In this document: piece by piece, positions 55,291-63,549 of the stretch | Layout of the letters: the number at the start of each line of letters is the position of its first letter | Numbering within the stretch: the first letter of the stretch is position 1 | Source of the DNA: Arthrobacter globiformis | Lineage (GTDB): Bacteria; Actinomycetota; Actinomycetes; Actinomycetales; Micrococcaceae | Assembly: GCF_030815865.1 (NCBI RefSeq) | Contig: NZ_JAUSXI010000001.1 | Span: 3,162,001 to 3,226,000 of the forward strand | Direction: 5' to 3' | DNA: 64,000 nucleotides | Position numbers and translations under genes: made by a program | The notes under the pieces: generated by a model | The model's database searches: none | What the model was told of the DNA's origin: nothing | What the model saw: only the letters and a program-made list of their open reading frames with translations

Positions 55291-55330
55291 CCAGCTAAGC
55301 GGACGGAAGCGCTGTCCGGGGCCGTATAAT
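55280..55330 (+). promoter_or_regulatory. Hairpin followed by TATAAT upstream of ppm
   Basis: CGGCCCCG (55280-55287) pairs with CGGGGCCG (55317-55324). The -10-like hexamer TATAAT follows immediately (55325-55330), 80 bp before the ppm start. The hairpin may end the upstream transcript while TATAAT starts the ppm mRNA; no good -35 is seen. Confidence 0.45.
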
Positions 55331-55409
55331 GGGGAGTTGCGCTTTACGAGCCGGCGTTCCCGCCAGGCTTCCCGCGTACTGACCGCTCCCATCCAGGAAA
55401 GGCCTCCCT

Positions 55410-56147
55410 GTGCGTGTCCTCACCATCATCCCCACCTACAACGAGCTGGAGTCGCTTCCCAAGACTCTGGGACGCCTGCGCGCCGCCGTGCCGGCCTCCG
55501 ACGTCCTCGTTGTGGACGACAACAGCCCGGACGGCACCGGGCAGCTGGCGGACAGCTTTGCTGCCGGGGACAACCAGGTCCACGTCCTGCACCGGAAGGG
55601 CAAGGAAGGCCTGGGCGCCGCTTACATCGCGGGCTTCAAGTGGGGACTGGACGCCGGCTACGACGTCCTGGTGGAGATGGACGCCGACGGTTCGCACCAG
55701 CCCGAACAGCTGCCCTCCCTGCTGGAGGCCGTGGACCAGGGCGCAGACCTCGCCATGGGTTCCCGCTGGGTGAAGGGCGGAAGCGTTGTGAACTGGCCGC
55801 TGTACCGCCAGGCCATATCCCGGACCGGGAGCACGTATGCGCGCATCATGCTCGGCCTCAAGATCAAGGACGTGACCGGCGGGTACCGCGCGTTCCGGCG
55901 CACCACACTGGAGAAGCTGAACCTGGACCAGGTCGATTCCGTGGGTTACGGCTTCCAGGTGGACCTCGCGTGGCGCGTCGCGAAGATGGGGCTTAATATC
56001 GTGGAGCGGCCCATCACGTTCGTGGAGCGTGAACTGGGGGCTTCCAAGATGAGCGGCAATATCGTGGTTGAGGCCATGATCAACGTGACGAAGTGGGGCC
56101 TGAACGCCCGCTGGAGGAAGCTGACCGGCAAGAGCCCGCGCGACTAG
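55410..56147 (+). CDS. ppm: Polyprenol monophosphomannose synthase
   Basis: The 245-residue GT2 family glycosyltransferase transfers mannose from GDP-mannose to polyprenyl phosphate, providing the donor for lipoglycan and protein O-mannosylation. Motifs are [31 protein letters not shown], the DxD in [14 protein letters not shown], and [13 protein letters not shown]. It lacks the C-terminal membrane domain found in some DPM synthases, so it is a soluble-type enzyme acting at the membrane surface. GTG start with AAAGG upstream. A strong shared terminator follows. Confidence 0.92.
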   Translation: MRVLTIIPTYNELESLPKTLGRLRAAVPASDVLVVDDNSPDGTGQLADSFAAGDNQVHVLHRKGKEGLGAAYIAGFKWGLDAGYDVLVEMDADGSHQPEQLPSLLEAVDQGADLAMGSRWVKGGSVVNWPLYRQAISRTGSTYARIMLGLKIKDVTGGYRAFRRTTLEKLNLDQVDSVGYGFQVDLAWRVAKMGLNIVERPITFVERELGASKMSGNIVVEAMINVTKWGLNARWRKLTGKSPRD

Positions 56148-56170
56148 CGGCAAAGACCAGGCGGATACAC

Positions 56171-56219
56171 AAAAGGCCGGATCGGCTGCGACCATGTGGT
56201 GCAGCGGATCCGGCCTTTT
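56171..56219. terminator. Bidirectional terminator between ppm and rbpA
   Basis: AAAAGGCCGGAT pairs with ATCCGGCCTTTT across a 25-nt loop that itself can fold. A- and T-runs on the two sides serve both convergent genes. Confidence 0.9.
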
Positions 56220-56251
56220 GGCTGTAGCGCCTGCCTGCCAGCTAGCAGCGG

Positions 56252-56599
56252 CTAGGCTGAACGCCGTTCGCCGCGACGCTCGCGCAGAATGGTGAGGCGG
56301 TCTTCGAGGATCTGCTCAAGCTCGGGAAGCGAGCGGCGTTCCAGCAGCATGTCCCAGTGCGTGCGGACTGCTTTTTCGTTGCTGGTGTCTGGGCGTTCGC
56401 CATCAACGAGCAGCGCTTCCTTGCCGGTCTTGGAAACCCAGACAGGGGGAATTTCGGCTTCGGAGGAAAAGGTGACAAAAACCTGTTCGCCGTCCTCGCA
56501 CCGGTACTCAACCCGCTGACGCGGTGCCGGCTCCACGCCGGATTCGGTCTCCATGCTTTGGGCGCCAAGACGCATGCCCCGCAGGCTGCGATCGCTCAT
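56252..56599 (-). CDS. rbpA: RNA polymerase-binding protein RbpA
   Basis: The 115-residue actinobacterial RNA polymerase-binding protein stabilises the sigma-A holoenzyme and open complexes. The N-terminal tail (MSDRSLRGMRLGAQSMETESG) is followed by the core beta domain (VEYRCEDGEQVFVTFSSEAEIPPVW) and the sigma-interacting helix (THWDMLLERRSLPELEQILEDRL). Some RbpA proteins have a CxxC-like zinc site; here only one Cys is present in the core. Ribosome-binding site AGAGGGAGA. A SigR/SigH-type promoter lies 106 bases upstream, implying thiol-stress control as in Streptomyces. Confidence 0.95.
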   Translation of the reverse strand: MSDRSLRGMRLGAQSMETESGVEPAPRQRVEYRCEDGEQVFVTFSSEAEIPPVWVSKTGKEALLVDGERPDTSNEKAVRTHWDMLLERRSLPELEQILEDRLTILRERRGERRSA

Positions 56600-56704
56600 G
56601 ATTTCTCCCTCTAATCGGTTCGCGGAGCGGACTCCGCGCTAGCCGGAAGCCCTGATAAGGGTGCCTCCGGACTACGGTGTGGTTCACGTAGCATCACTAG
56701 GTGA

Positions 56705-56730
56705 AACGCTTCGCCAAGCATTGTTGTTCC
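56705..56730 (-). promoter_or_regulatory. SigR/SigH-type promoter of rbpA
   Basis: On the minus strand GGAAC is followed by exactly 18 bases and GTT, matching the GGAAT/C-N18-GTT consensus of actinobacterial thiol-stress sigma factors. rbpA is a known SigR target in Streptomyces. Confidence 0.65.
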
Positions 56731-56846
56731 GCACGGACTGATCCGGCCGGACAAATATCCCATTATACGGATTCCGGCAGCGCACAGCAATCCCGCAGCG
56801 CACAGCAACCCGGCCGGGCGTAGCAACGCGGGCAGGTGCGCAAGCA

Positions 56847-56880
56847 AAAGGGAGGCAGGCCGATCGGCCTGCCTCCCTTT
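56847..56880. terminator. Perfect 34-bp palindromic terminator downstream of the SPFH gene
   Basis: AAAGGGAGGCAGGCCGA is followed directly by its reverse complement, with A/T-rich edges. It serves the SPFH gene on the minus strand. The 250 bp between it and rbpA hold the rbpA promoter, two CGCAGCGCACAGCAA-like direct repeats and nothing else I can identify. Confidence 0.88.
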
Positions 56881-56895
56881 GCTTGCCCCGGAGCG

Positions 56896-57873
56896 CTACG
56901 CCTGGGTCCGGGCCGCCGCCTCGCCGGACTGGCTGCCGGGCTGGCCGCCGTCCTGGCCCCCGAACAGGTCGCCGGACCGGGGATCAGGGTTGGTTCCGCC
57001 CAAAGCGCTGCCGATGCCTTTCAGTGCCTCGCCGACTTCACTGGGGATGATCCACAGCTTGTTGGAGGAGCCCTCCGCCAGCTTCGGGAGTGTCTGCAGG
57101 TACTGGTAGGCCAGCAGCTTCTGGTCCGGGTTGCCCTTGTGGATGGCGTCGAACACCTTCTGGATGGCCTGCGACTCGCCGTCGGCACGCAGGATGGCAG
57201 CCTTGGCGTCACCCTCGGCCTTGAGGATGGCGGCCTGCCGCTGCCCTTCCGCGGTCAGGATCTGAGACTGCTTGGTTCCCTCAGCGGTCAGGATCGCGGC
57301 GCGGCGGTCACGTTCTGCCCTCATCTGCTTCTCCATCGAATCCTGGATGGAGTGCGGCGGGTCGATGGCCTTCAGTTCCACCCGGGAGACGCGGATGCCC
57401 CAGCGGCCGGTGGCTTCGTCCAGGACGCCGCGCAGCTGGCCGTTGATCTGGTCGCGGGACGTGAGCGCCTCTTCCAGGTTCAGGCCACCCACCACGTTAC
57501 GCAGGGTGGTGGTGGTCAGCTGCTCCACTGCCTGGATGTAGTTGGCGATCTCGTAAGTGGCGGCGCGGGGGTCGGTGACCTGGAAGTAGACCACGGTGTC
57601 GATGGACACCACGAGGTTGTCCTCCGTGATCACGGGCTGCGGCGGAAAGGACACCACCTGCTCGCGCAGGTCAAGCAGCGGCAGAAGCCGGTCAACAAAG
57701 GGGATGAGGAGGGTCAGGCCGGGATTAAGCGTCCGCTGGTACTTCCCCAGCCGTTCCACGACGCCGGCCCGGGCCTGCGGCACGATCCGCACAGAGCGGA
57801 CCAGCACGATGATGACGAAAATAATCAGAACCACCAGCACGAACGTGAGTGCGATTCCTCCTGGGTTATCCAT
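56896..57873 (-). CDS. SPFH/stomatin-like membrane protein (QmcA/paraslipin type)
   Basis: The 325-residue protein has an N-terminal membrane helix (ALTFVLVVLIIFVIIVLV), an SPFH domain (VRIVPQARAGVVERLGKYQR, DLREQVVSFPPQPVITEDN) and a coiled coil of repeated AEG/RQAAIL units (about 195-245). A Gly/Gln/Pro-rich tail ends the protein. Such proteins oligomerise into membrane rings. It is downstream of an NfeD-like gene on the same strand, and SPFH-NfeD pairs are common and probably interact. The start has AAAGGAGAAGT upstream. Confidence 0.92.
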   Translation of the reverse strand: MDNPGGIALTFVLVVLIIFVIIVLVRSVRIVPQARAGVVERLGKYQRTLNPGLTLLIPFVDRLLPLLDLREQVVSFPPQPVITEDNLVVSIDTVVYFQVTDPRAATYEIANYIQAVEQLTTTTLRNVVGGLNLEEALTSRDQINGQLRGVLDEATGRWGIRVSRVELKAIDPPHSIQDSMEKQMRAERDRRAAILTAEGTKQSQILTAEGQRQAAILKAEGDAKAAILRADGESQAIQKVFDAIHKGNPDQKLLAYQYLQTLPKLAEGSSNKLWIIPSEVGEALKGIGSALGGTNPDPRSGDLFGGQDGGQPGSQSGEAAARTQA

Positions 57874-57977
57874 ACTTCTCCTTTGTCCCCAACTTTCAGT
57901 GAAGCTCTAACCTGGCGAAAACTCGCCGCAATCTGCTGCTCCGCCGCGGCGGGAGCAGAAACCCATGGGGGAGCCGC

Positions 57978-58439
57978 CTACTGGACGGCGGTCTCAGCCT
58001 GAGGTGACACGACCGCCGTCGCACCTTCAATCGCCGAGACGATCACGCGCTGGCCTTCGGGCAGGACGCCGGACTGCGACCGGGCGCTCCAGATGTCGCC
58101 GCCGATCTTCACGCGCCCACCGGTGGCCGTTACTGCCTCCAGGACGAGCGCGGATTCGCCGATTAGGCGGTCGATGTTGGTGCGCTGTTCGGGCGGGCCC
58201 TTGTGCAGGTGCTTGAGTGTCACCGGGCGAACGAACGCGATCATAAGCAGGGAGACGACGCAGAACACCACGATCTGCAGCCACAGATCCGCGCCGGCGA
58301 AGTCGGCCACCAGGCCGGCCAGGGCGCCTCCGCCCAGCATGATGAAAAACAGGTCAAGGGTCAGCATCTCCACGGCGGCGAACACCAGGAAGAGGGTGAG
58401 CCACAGCGCCCACCAGTTTTGGCCAAGCCATTCAAACAT
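57978..58439 (-). CDS. NfeD-like membrane protein
   Basis: The 153-residue protein has three or four N-terminal membrane helices (NWWALWLTLFLVFAAVEMLTLDLFFIMLG, WLQIVVFCVVSLLMIAFV) and a C-terminal OB-fold domain (GESALVLEAVTATGGRVKIGGDIWSARS, GQRVIVSAIEGATAVV). This is the short NfeD1b layout, which lacks the ClpP-like protease domain of long NfeD proteins. It forms a two-gene unit with the SPFH gene 104 bp downstream. Confidence 0.92.
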   Translation of the reverse strand: MFEWLGQNWWALWLTLFLVFAAVEMLTLDLFFIMLGGGALAGLVADFAGADLWLQIVVFCVVSLLMIAFVRPVTLKHLHKGPPEQRTNIDRLIGESALVLEAVTATGGRVKIGGDIWSARSQSGVLPEGQRVIVSAIEGATAVVSPQAETAVQ

Positions 58440-58561
58440 CGCGCTCCCCCTTGATCCCGAGGGCTGCGGGGCAGACCCTCAGTAACTTTCTTCCATCGTA
58501 GACCCGAAGCAGGAGCGCCCGGCAGGAGAATGGCAGGCAGCGCAGGAACGTGGCCAAGCCG

Positions 58562-59473
58562 TTATGGAGCAGGGATTTCCGAGGGCACGAAGATACTGAT
58601 CCGGAACCGGGCGGAGACCCTGGTGGTTTGCGTTAGGCCGGCCAGCCGTTCGGTCAGTGTGGCACGGTCCGTGTGGTGGCCGGCAGGGCCCATGAGCGCC
58701 AGGTTGGCTACGTCCTCGGGAGAAAGCGACAGGTCCACGTCGATGTCCTGCGTCGACAGCGGCGAGAAGCGGCCTGCGAGCGCGTCGACCAGGCGCTCGT
58801 CCTTGCCGGGATCGATGCCCAGCATTCCGGCCCGGCTGGCGATTTCCCCGAGGTGGCCGGCTCGCGGCGTCACTACGATGAGCCTGCCCGAGGGTTTGAG
58901 TACGCGGGCGAACTCGGCCGCGCTGCGGGGCGCGAACACCACGGTGACGACGTCGACGGCGGCGTCCGGGAGGGGCAGTGGCTGCCAGACGTCACCTACC
59001 AGGTTGATGGCTTCCGGGTTGAGCTTGGCGGCGCGGCGCAGGGCGAACTTGGAAATGTCCAGCCCGACGGCGGCCACGCCGTCGGCGCCGTCACCATGTT
59101 CCCTGTTCTTCAAGTGATCGTCCAGATAATCAAGGACCGCCCGCAGGTAGTGGCCCGTTCCTGTCCCGGAGTCGAGGACCGTCGGGGCCGGGCCGTTCAA
59201 CGCCGGCTCGGCTGCCCGGGCCAGCGCCTCAGCCAGCGGCCGGTAATGACCGGCGTCGAGGAAGGCTGCGCGTGCCGCAACCATCTCCGCGGTATCCGAT
59301 TCGAAGGCGGTTCCTTTGCCCACCAGCAGGTTGAAGTACCCCTGCCGGGCGGCGTCGAAGCTGTGCCGCTCCCGGCACGCCAGCGCCCGGACCCGGCCGG
59401 TGCCGCCATCGCCGACGGGTTGAAGATCCTGGCGGCAGACGGGACAAAGCAGAACGGGCAGGCGCGAGAGCAT
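58562..59473 (-). CDS. rlmA: RlmA-type 23S rRNA guanine-N1 methyltransferase
   Basis: The 303-residue enzyme starts with a zinc site (Cys10, Cys13, Cys33, His37) and the RlmA landmark HSFDAARQGYFNLL, then a SAM-binding Rossmann fold (TVLDSGTGTGHYL). In Gram-positives this family modifies G748 of 23S rRNA and may give resistance to some macrolides. Whether this protein confers resistance cannot be told. It is divergent from the S9 peptidase gene and both have leaderless promoters. Confidence 0.85.
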   Translation of the reverse strand: MLSRLPVLLCPVCRQDLQPVGDGGTGRVRALACRERHSFDAARQGYFNLLVGKGTAFESDTAEMVAARAAFLDAGHYRPLAEALARAAEPALNGPAPTVLDSGTGTGHYLRAVLDYLDDHLKNREHGDGADGVAAVGLDISKFALRRAAKLNPEAINLVGDVWQPLPLPDAAVDVVTVVFAPRSAAEFARVLKPSGRLIVVTPRAGHLGEIASRAGMLGIDPGKDERLVDALAGRFSPLSTQDIDVDLSLSPEDVANLALMGPAGHHTDRATLTERLAGLTQTTRVSARFRISIFVPSEIPAP

Positions 59474-59480
59474 GAGGACA

Positions 59481-59486
59481 ATCCTA
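59481..59486 (-). promoter_or_regulatory. -10 element of rlmA (leaderless)
   Basis: TAGGAT on the minus strand, seven bases before the ATG at 59473. Confidence 0.5.
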
Positions 59487-59534
59487 GGGCAGGTGTTTTC
59501 CGCGGCTGCCGTTCCGTGCCCTTGCCCGACCCGC

Positions 59535-59540
59535 TAGGCT
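59535..59540 (+). promoter_or_regulatory. -10 element of the S9 peptidase gene (leaderless)
   Basis: TAGGCT, then seven bases, then ATG 59548. Confidence 0.5.
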
Positions 59541-59547
59541 CACGTGG

Positions 59548-61623
59548 ATGAAGCCTGAACATCTGCCGCTGCTCAACTCCGTCTCCGCCCCCGCCGTGCA
59601 CCCCGACGGCACCAGGGCCGTTGTGTCCGTCGTTCGGCCGGACTTCGACGCCGACTCCTACGTTGGCCAGCTATGGAGTGTGCCCCGGGACCCGGAAAAG
59701 CTGCCACGCCGCGTGACCCGGGGATTCCGCGACACGGCGCCGGCTTTTTCGCCGGACGGCCGGGTGCTGGCTTTCCTCCGCGCCGCCCCGGGAGGCAAGC
59801 CCCAGCTCCACGTGGTGGAGTCTGCGGGCGGGGAGCCGCAGGCCCTGACCGACAGCAAGATGGGCGTCAGCTCCTTCGCCTGGTCGCCGGATTCCACCCG
59901 GCTCGTGTTCGGTTCCAGGGAACCGGAACAAGGCCGCTACGGATCCCTCGACGGCGTGGCGTCCGGAGCCGAGGACGCGCGGTTGATCACGGATTACAAG
60001 TACAGGATGAACGGCGTGGGCTACACCCGGGACAAGCCGCTGCAGCTTTTCCTGCTCGATGTTCCGGAACTGGGCGGGGAACCCTGGGTCAAGCCAGTGG
60101 GGCGCGCCGTTAAGCGAAGCGACAGCGGGACCGGCAAGAGCAGCAGCGAGAGGGAAAGTCCGGCGGAGTCCGGCGAGGATTCCGGCGGTTTCCCGGAGGC
60201 ACGCCGGCTCACGACGTCGGCAACCGACCACACCGGCGCAACCTTCAGCAGCGACGGCAGCTCCATTTACTTCGTGGCGTCCCTCCACGAGGATGCCGAC
60301 CAGGACCTGGTATCCGGGATCTACCGCGTGGCGGCCGACGGCGGCACGCCGGCTTTGGTGCCGGTCCCCAACTTGGGTGCCCAGACCGTTTCCGACGTCC
60401 GGGAGTCGGCCGACGGGCGCTGGCTGTTCTTCACTGCCCAGGACCTGGGCAGCACCGGCCAGGACTTCGTTGCCAAGAACACTGTGCTCCATGTCATGCC
60501 CGCCGCCGGGGGCGACGCCAAAGCGCTGAGCGACGCGGAGAACATGGACGTCGAAGCGCCCGGTGCCACCATCGCCCTCCGCGGCAAAGACAGTGCCCTG
60601 GTGCTCAACAATGCCCAGGGAACGGTGGAGCTGCTCGAATTCAGCGCCACGGGAGACCACTCCCTCCTCGTCCATGGTGACCGGGTGGTCGCCGGGGCCG
60701 GCGACGGTGCAGGCACGGTGTTCCTCAGCTACAGCGACGCCGCCACGGCGGGTGATGTGGGGGTCCTCGAAGACGGCCAGCTCCGCCTGCTCAGCGATTT
60801 CTCGGCCGCCCTGCGGACCGAAGCAGGCATCATCGAACCGCAGGAGCTGACGTTCCCCGCCCCTGACGGCTACCCGGTCCACGGCTGGCTGGTTCTGCCG
60901 CCGGGCAAGGGTCCCCACCCCGTGCTGCTGAACATCCATGGCGGACCGTTCGCGCAGTACACCACCGCGTTCTTCGATGAAGCACAGGTTTATGCCACAG
61001 CCGGATACGCCGTTTTGATGTGCAACCCACGCGGCTCGGCCGGTTATGGCCAGGCCCACGGCCGGAGCATCAAGGAGCGGATGGGCACCGTGGACATGCA
61101 GGACGTGCTCGCCTTCCTGGACGGAAGCCTCGACAAGTTCTCTTCCCTCGACGCCGGCGCCCTGGGAATCATGGGCGGTTCCTACGGCGGCTACCTCACG
61201 GCGTGGACCATCAGCCAGGACCACCGGTTCCAGGCAGCCATCGTGGAGCGGGGTTTCCTGGATCCCGTGAGCTTCACGGGCTCGTCGGACATCGGCTGGT
61301 TCTTTGGCGGTGAATATGTCGGCTCGGCTGCCGAGCAGGTGGCCGCACAAAGCCCCATGGCAACGGTTGCCGCGGTCCGGACACCCACGCTGGTAATCCA
61401 CAGCGAAGATGACCTGCGCTGCCCGGTGGAGCAGGGCCAGCGCTACTTCACCGCCCTCAAGCAGCAGGGCGTCGACTCCGCGTTTCTCGTGTTCCCGGGC
61501 GAGGACCACGAGTTGTCGCGCTCGGGAACGCCGCATCACCGGCGGCAGCGGTTCGAACAGATCCTGGCCTGGTGGGCGAAGTACCTGCCGACGGACAGCA
61601 ACAACCGGTTGGGCAACGCCTGA
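59548..61623 (+). CDS. S9-family prolyl oligopeptidase / acylaminoacyl peptidase
   Basis: The 691-residue peptidase has an N-terminal WD/PD40-type beta-propeller (1-430) and a C-terminal alpha/beta-hydrolase domain. The catalytic Ser545 is in GGSYGGYL, the Asp is at 621 or 622 (HSEDDLRCPVEQ) and the His at 654 (PGEDHE). A Ser/Glu-rich low-complexity insert occurs at about residues 190-215. No signal peptide is seen, so it is probably cytoplasmic and acts on short peptides that pass the propeller. Confidence 0.92.
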   Translation: MKPEHLPLLNSVSAPAVHPDGTRAVVSVVRPDFDADSYVGQLWSVPRDPEKLPRRVTRGFRDTAPAFSPDGRVLAFLRAAPGGKPQLHVVESAGGEPQALTDSKMGVSSFAWSPDSTRLVFGSREPEQGRYGSLDGVASGAEDARLITDYKYRMNGVGYTRDKPLQLFLLDVPELGGEPWVKPVGRAVKRSDSGTGKSSSERESPAESGEDSGGFPEARRLTTSATDHTGATFSSDGSSIYFVASLHEDADQDLVSGIYRVAADGGTPALVPVPNLGAQTVSDVRESADGRWLFFTAQDLGSTGQDFVAKNTVLHVMPAAGGDAKALSDAENMDVEAPGATIALRGKDSALVLNNAQGTVELLEFSATGDHSLLVHGDRVVAGAGDGAGTVFLSYSDAATAGDVGVLEDGQLRLLSDFSAALRTEAGIIEPQELTFPAPDGYPVHGWLVLPPGKGPHPVLLNIHGGPFAQYTTAFFDEAQVYATAGYAVLMCNPRGSAGYGQAHGRSIKERMGTVDMQDVLAFLDGSLDKFSSLDAGALGIMGGSYGGYLTAWTISQDHRFQAAIVERGFLDPVSFTGSSDIGWFFGGEYVGSAAEQVAAQSPMATVAAVRTPTLVIHSEDDLRCPVEQGQRYFTALKQQGVDSAFLVFPGEDHELSRSGTPHHRRQRFEQILAWWAKYLPTDSNNRLGNA

Positions 61624-61664
61624 TTGGACTCGGCCCCAGCCGCCGCCGTCTAGGCCGTCGCTAC

Positions 61665-62354
61665 TTAATCCGTGAGGGCTTCCCGGCGGGCCTGCGCGCT
61701 TGCCGGGAACCCAAGCTCCCGGCTTGCCGTCGCGATGCCCGGTTCGGCCCAGCGCGTGGCGTACTCGCTGTTCGTGCTGAGCGAGCGGAGCTCGGCCCGG
61801 TCAATGTAGAGCCTGCCGTGGAGGTGGTCGGTTTCGTGCTGCACGATCCGCGCCTGCCAGCCGCTGAAGTCTTTGGTGACCTGCCCGCCGTCGGGCGTTA
61901 CATACTCCAGCCGCACGCTTTCGGGACGTTCCACCACAGCCTGCAGTCCGGACAGCGACAGGCAGCCTTCGAAGAAGGCGGCGGTCCCGTGGCCCAGGCG
62001 GGAGTAGGACGGATTCAGCATGGCGAAGAACTCCAGCGGCGCCCTGCCGCGGGCCGCAGCCGTGACCTCGTCGATCTCGAACTGGTCTTCGAGGACGGCC
62101 AGCTGCAGCGGAACACCCAGCTGCGGAGCCGCCAGCCCGACGCCGGGTGCGGCGTGCATGGCCTTCCTCATCAGGGCGATCAGCTGGGTGAGCTCGTCCG
62201 GCTCCAACTGGCCCTCGAAGGGAGCGGCGTGCTGCCTCAGGACCGGGTGCCCGGCCTGCACGATGGGCGGCAAGTCCTCTGCGGCCAAAAGTTCCTGCAC
62301 TGTTTCCCTGATGCGGGCGGGGCTATAGGTCGTAGGCGGAGCTGCGTGGGTCAT
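61665..62354 (-). CDS. def: Peptide deformylase
   Basis: Deformylase removes the formyl group from new proteins and needs Fe2+ or a similar metal. All three motifs are present: GVGLAAPQLG (71-80), EGCLS (129-133, metal ligand Cys131) and HETDH (173-177, two His ligands and catalytic Glu). The protein is 229 residues, longer than the usual 170-190, mostly from an N-terminal extension of about 30 residues. A leaderless TAGGCT element precedes the ATG. It is convergent with the S9 gene. Confidence 0.93.
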   Translation of the reverse strand: MTHAAPPTTYSPARIRETVQELLAAEDLPPIVQAGHPVLRQHAAPFEGQLEPDELTQLIALMRKAMHAAPGVGLAAPQLGVPLQLAVLEDQFEIDEVTAAARGRAPLEFFAMLNPSYSRLGHGTAAFFEGCLSLSGLQAVVERPESVRLEYVTPDGGQVTKDFSGWQARIVQHETDHLHGRLYIDRAELRSLSTNSEYATRWAEPGIATASRELGFPASAQARREALTD

Positions 62355-62360
62355 GGGGAC

Positions 62361-62366
62361 AGCCTA
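62361..62366 (-). promoter_or_regulatory. -10 element of def (leaderless)
   Basis: TAGGCT on the minus strand, six bases before the ATG at 62354. Confidence 0.5.
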
Positions 62367-62415
62367 GTGCTGTCTTGTGCCGTGTTGCGCGGGTGTTGTG
62401 CCGTGCCGTGGCGCG

Positions 62416-63549
62416 CTACTGCATGGTGAAGCGCCGGGCCACGAAGGTATTGAAGGCCGGTATAGCGGCGGCACGGGCAATCACCGCATTCCGTGGCCGC
62501 AGCAGACCGGCTGGAAGGGGCCGGCCAAGCGCCATGTTCACCTCGGCCTGACGTCTGGCCGCGGCTGCCGCCCGGCGTCGTAAGGCATCGAAGCGCCGGA
62601 GGGCTTCCGTGGAAGGCTCCGCGCGCAGGACGGCGAGGATCGCCGGCAGCAGCGCTTCTGCGTCCAGCCAGCCAAGGTTCATTCCCTGCCCGCCGATGGG
62701 GCTGATCTCGTGCGCCGCATCACCGATCAGTGCCGTCCGGCCGGAAACCATGCGCGCGGCCAGCCGCGAACGGACACTGAAGCTGCTGAGCATGGTGTTC
62801 GCACCGGGGTCCAGCTCCACGTGGGTTCTGCGGGCAACAAGCGCCGCCAGCTGCTCCGCGTCCGGGCTGGCCAGCGGGCTGCCCAGCCGGACCACCCAGC
62901 GGCGGACGCCGCCGGGGAGCGGGAAGGACTCCACGATGCCGTGGCTTTCCAGGAACAGCGCGGCATCGCAGCCGTAGGGGCTGGATTCGGGGTAGTCACC
63001 CATCAGGTAGTGGTCCGGATACAGTTTCTCCGGCGCCGCGACGCCCAGAAGGGAGCGCATTGTCGAGTAGGCGCCGTCGGCGCCCACCGCGAAAGAGGCG
63101 GAGTGGCTGGCGGGAGCCCCGGCAGTGGTAACGCTGAGCGTGACCCGGGCGCCGTCGTCGTGCATTCCCGTAACGCGGGCGTCCCGGAGCAGGGCGCAGC
63201 CGTCCAACTCCCGGAGCCGCCGCTCCAGGACCTCCTCCGTCACGGGCTGGGGCACGGCGAGGACGAACGGGTACCGGTGGGAGACCGGAGCGAACGGCAT
63301 GTGCGCAATCCTCCGGCCGTTGCTCACGGCGAAGCCCTGGAGGATCGGAACGCCCCGGCCGATCAGCTCCTGGGCAACGCCGATGCGCTCCAGGGCGGCG
63401 AGCGCCGGCGGATGGATCCCGATGGCCCTGGTGTGGGCATTCCGTACGGTCCGCCGTTCCAGGACCCGCACCGCGACGCCGTGCTGCAGCAGCAGCGATC
63501 CCATGAAGAGACCAACCGGCCCGCCGCCCACGATCAGCACATCGGTCAT
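62416..63549 (-). CDS. FAD-dependent monooxygenase (PHBH/UbiH fold)
   Basis: The 377-residue class A flavoprotein has the dinucleotide motif LIVGGGPVGLFMG (5-17), a DG-type motif region (FAVGADGAYSTMRSLLG) and the GD motif TALIGDAAHEISPIGGQGMNLGWLDA. It is somewhat short because the C-terminal thioredoxin-like extension is absent. It should hydroxylate an aromatic or polyketide substrate. It overlaps the stop of the upstream methyltransferase gene by 4 bp, so the two act in one pathway. Confidence 0.9.
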   Translation of the reverse strand: MTDVLIVGGGPVGLFMGSLLLQHGVAVRVLERRTVRNAHTRAIGIHPPALAALERIGVAQELIGRGVPILQGFAVSNGRRIAHMPFAPVSHRYPFVLAVPQPVTEEVLERRLRELDGCALLRDARVTGMHDDGARVTLSVTTAGAPASHSASFAVGADGAYSTMRSLLGVAAPEKLYPDHYLMGDYPESSPYGCDAALFLESHGIVESFPLPGGVRRWVVRLGSPLASPDAEQLAALVARRTHVELDPGANTMLSSFSVRSRLAARMVSGRTALIGDAAHEISPIGGQGMNLGWLDAEALLPAILAVLRAEPSTEALRRFDALRRRAAAAARRQAEVNMALGRPLPAGLLRPRNAVIARAAAIPAFNTFVARRFTMQ

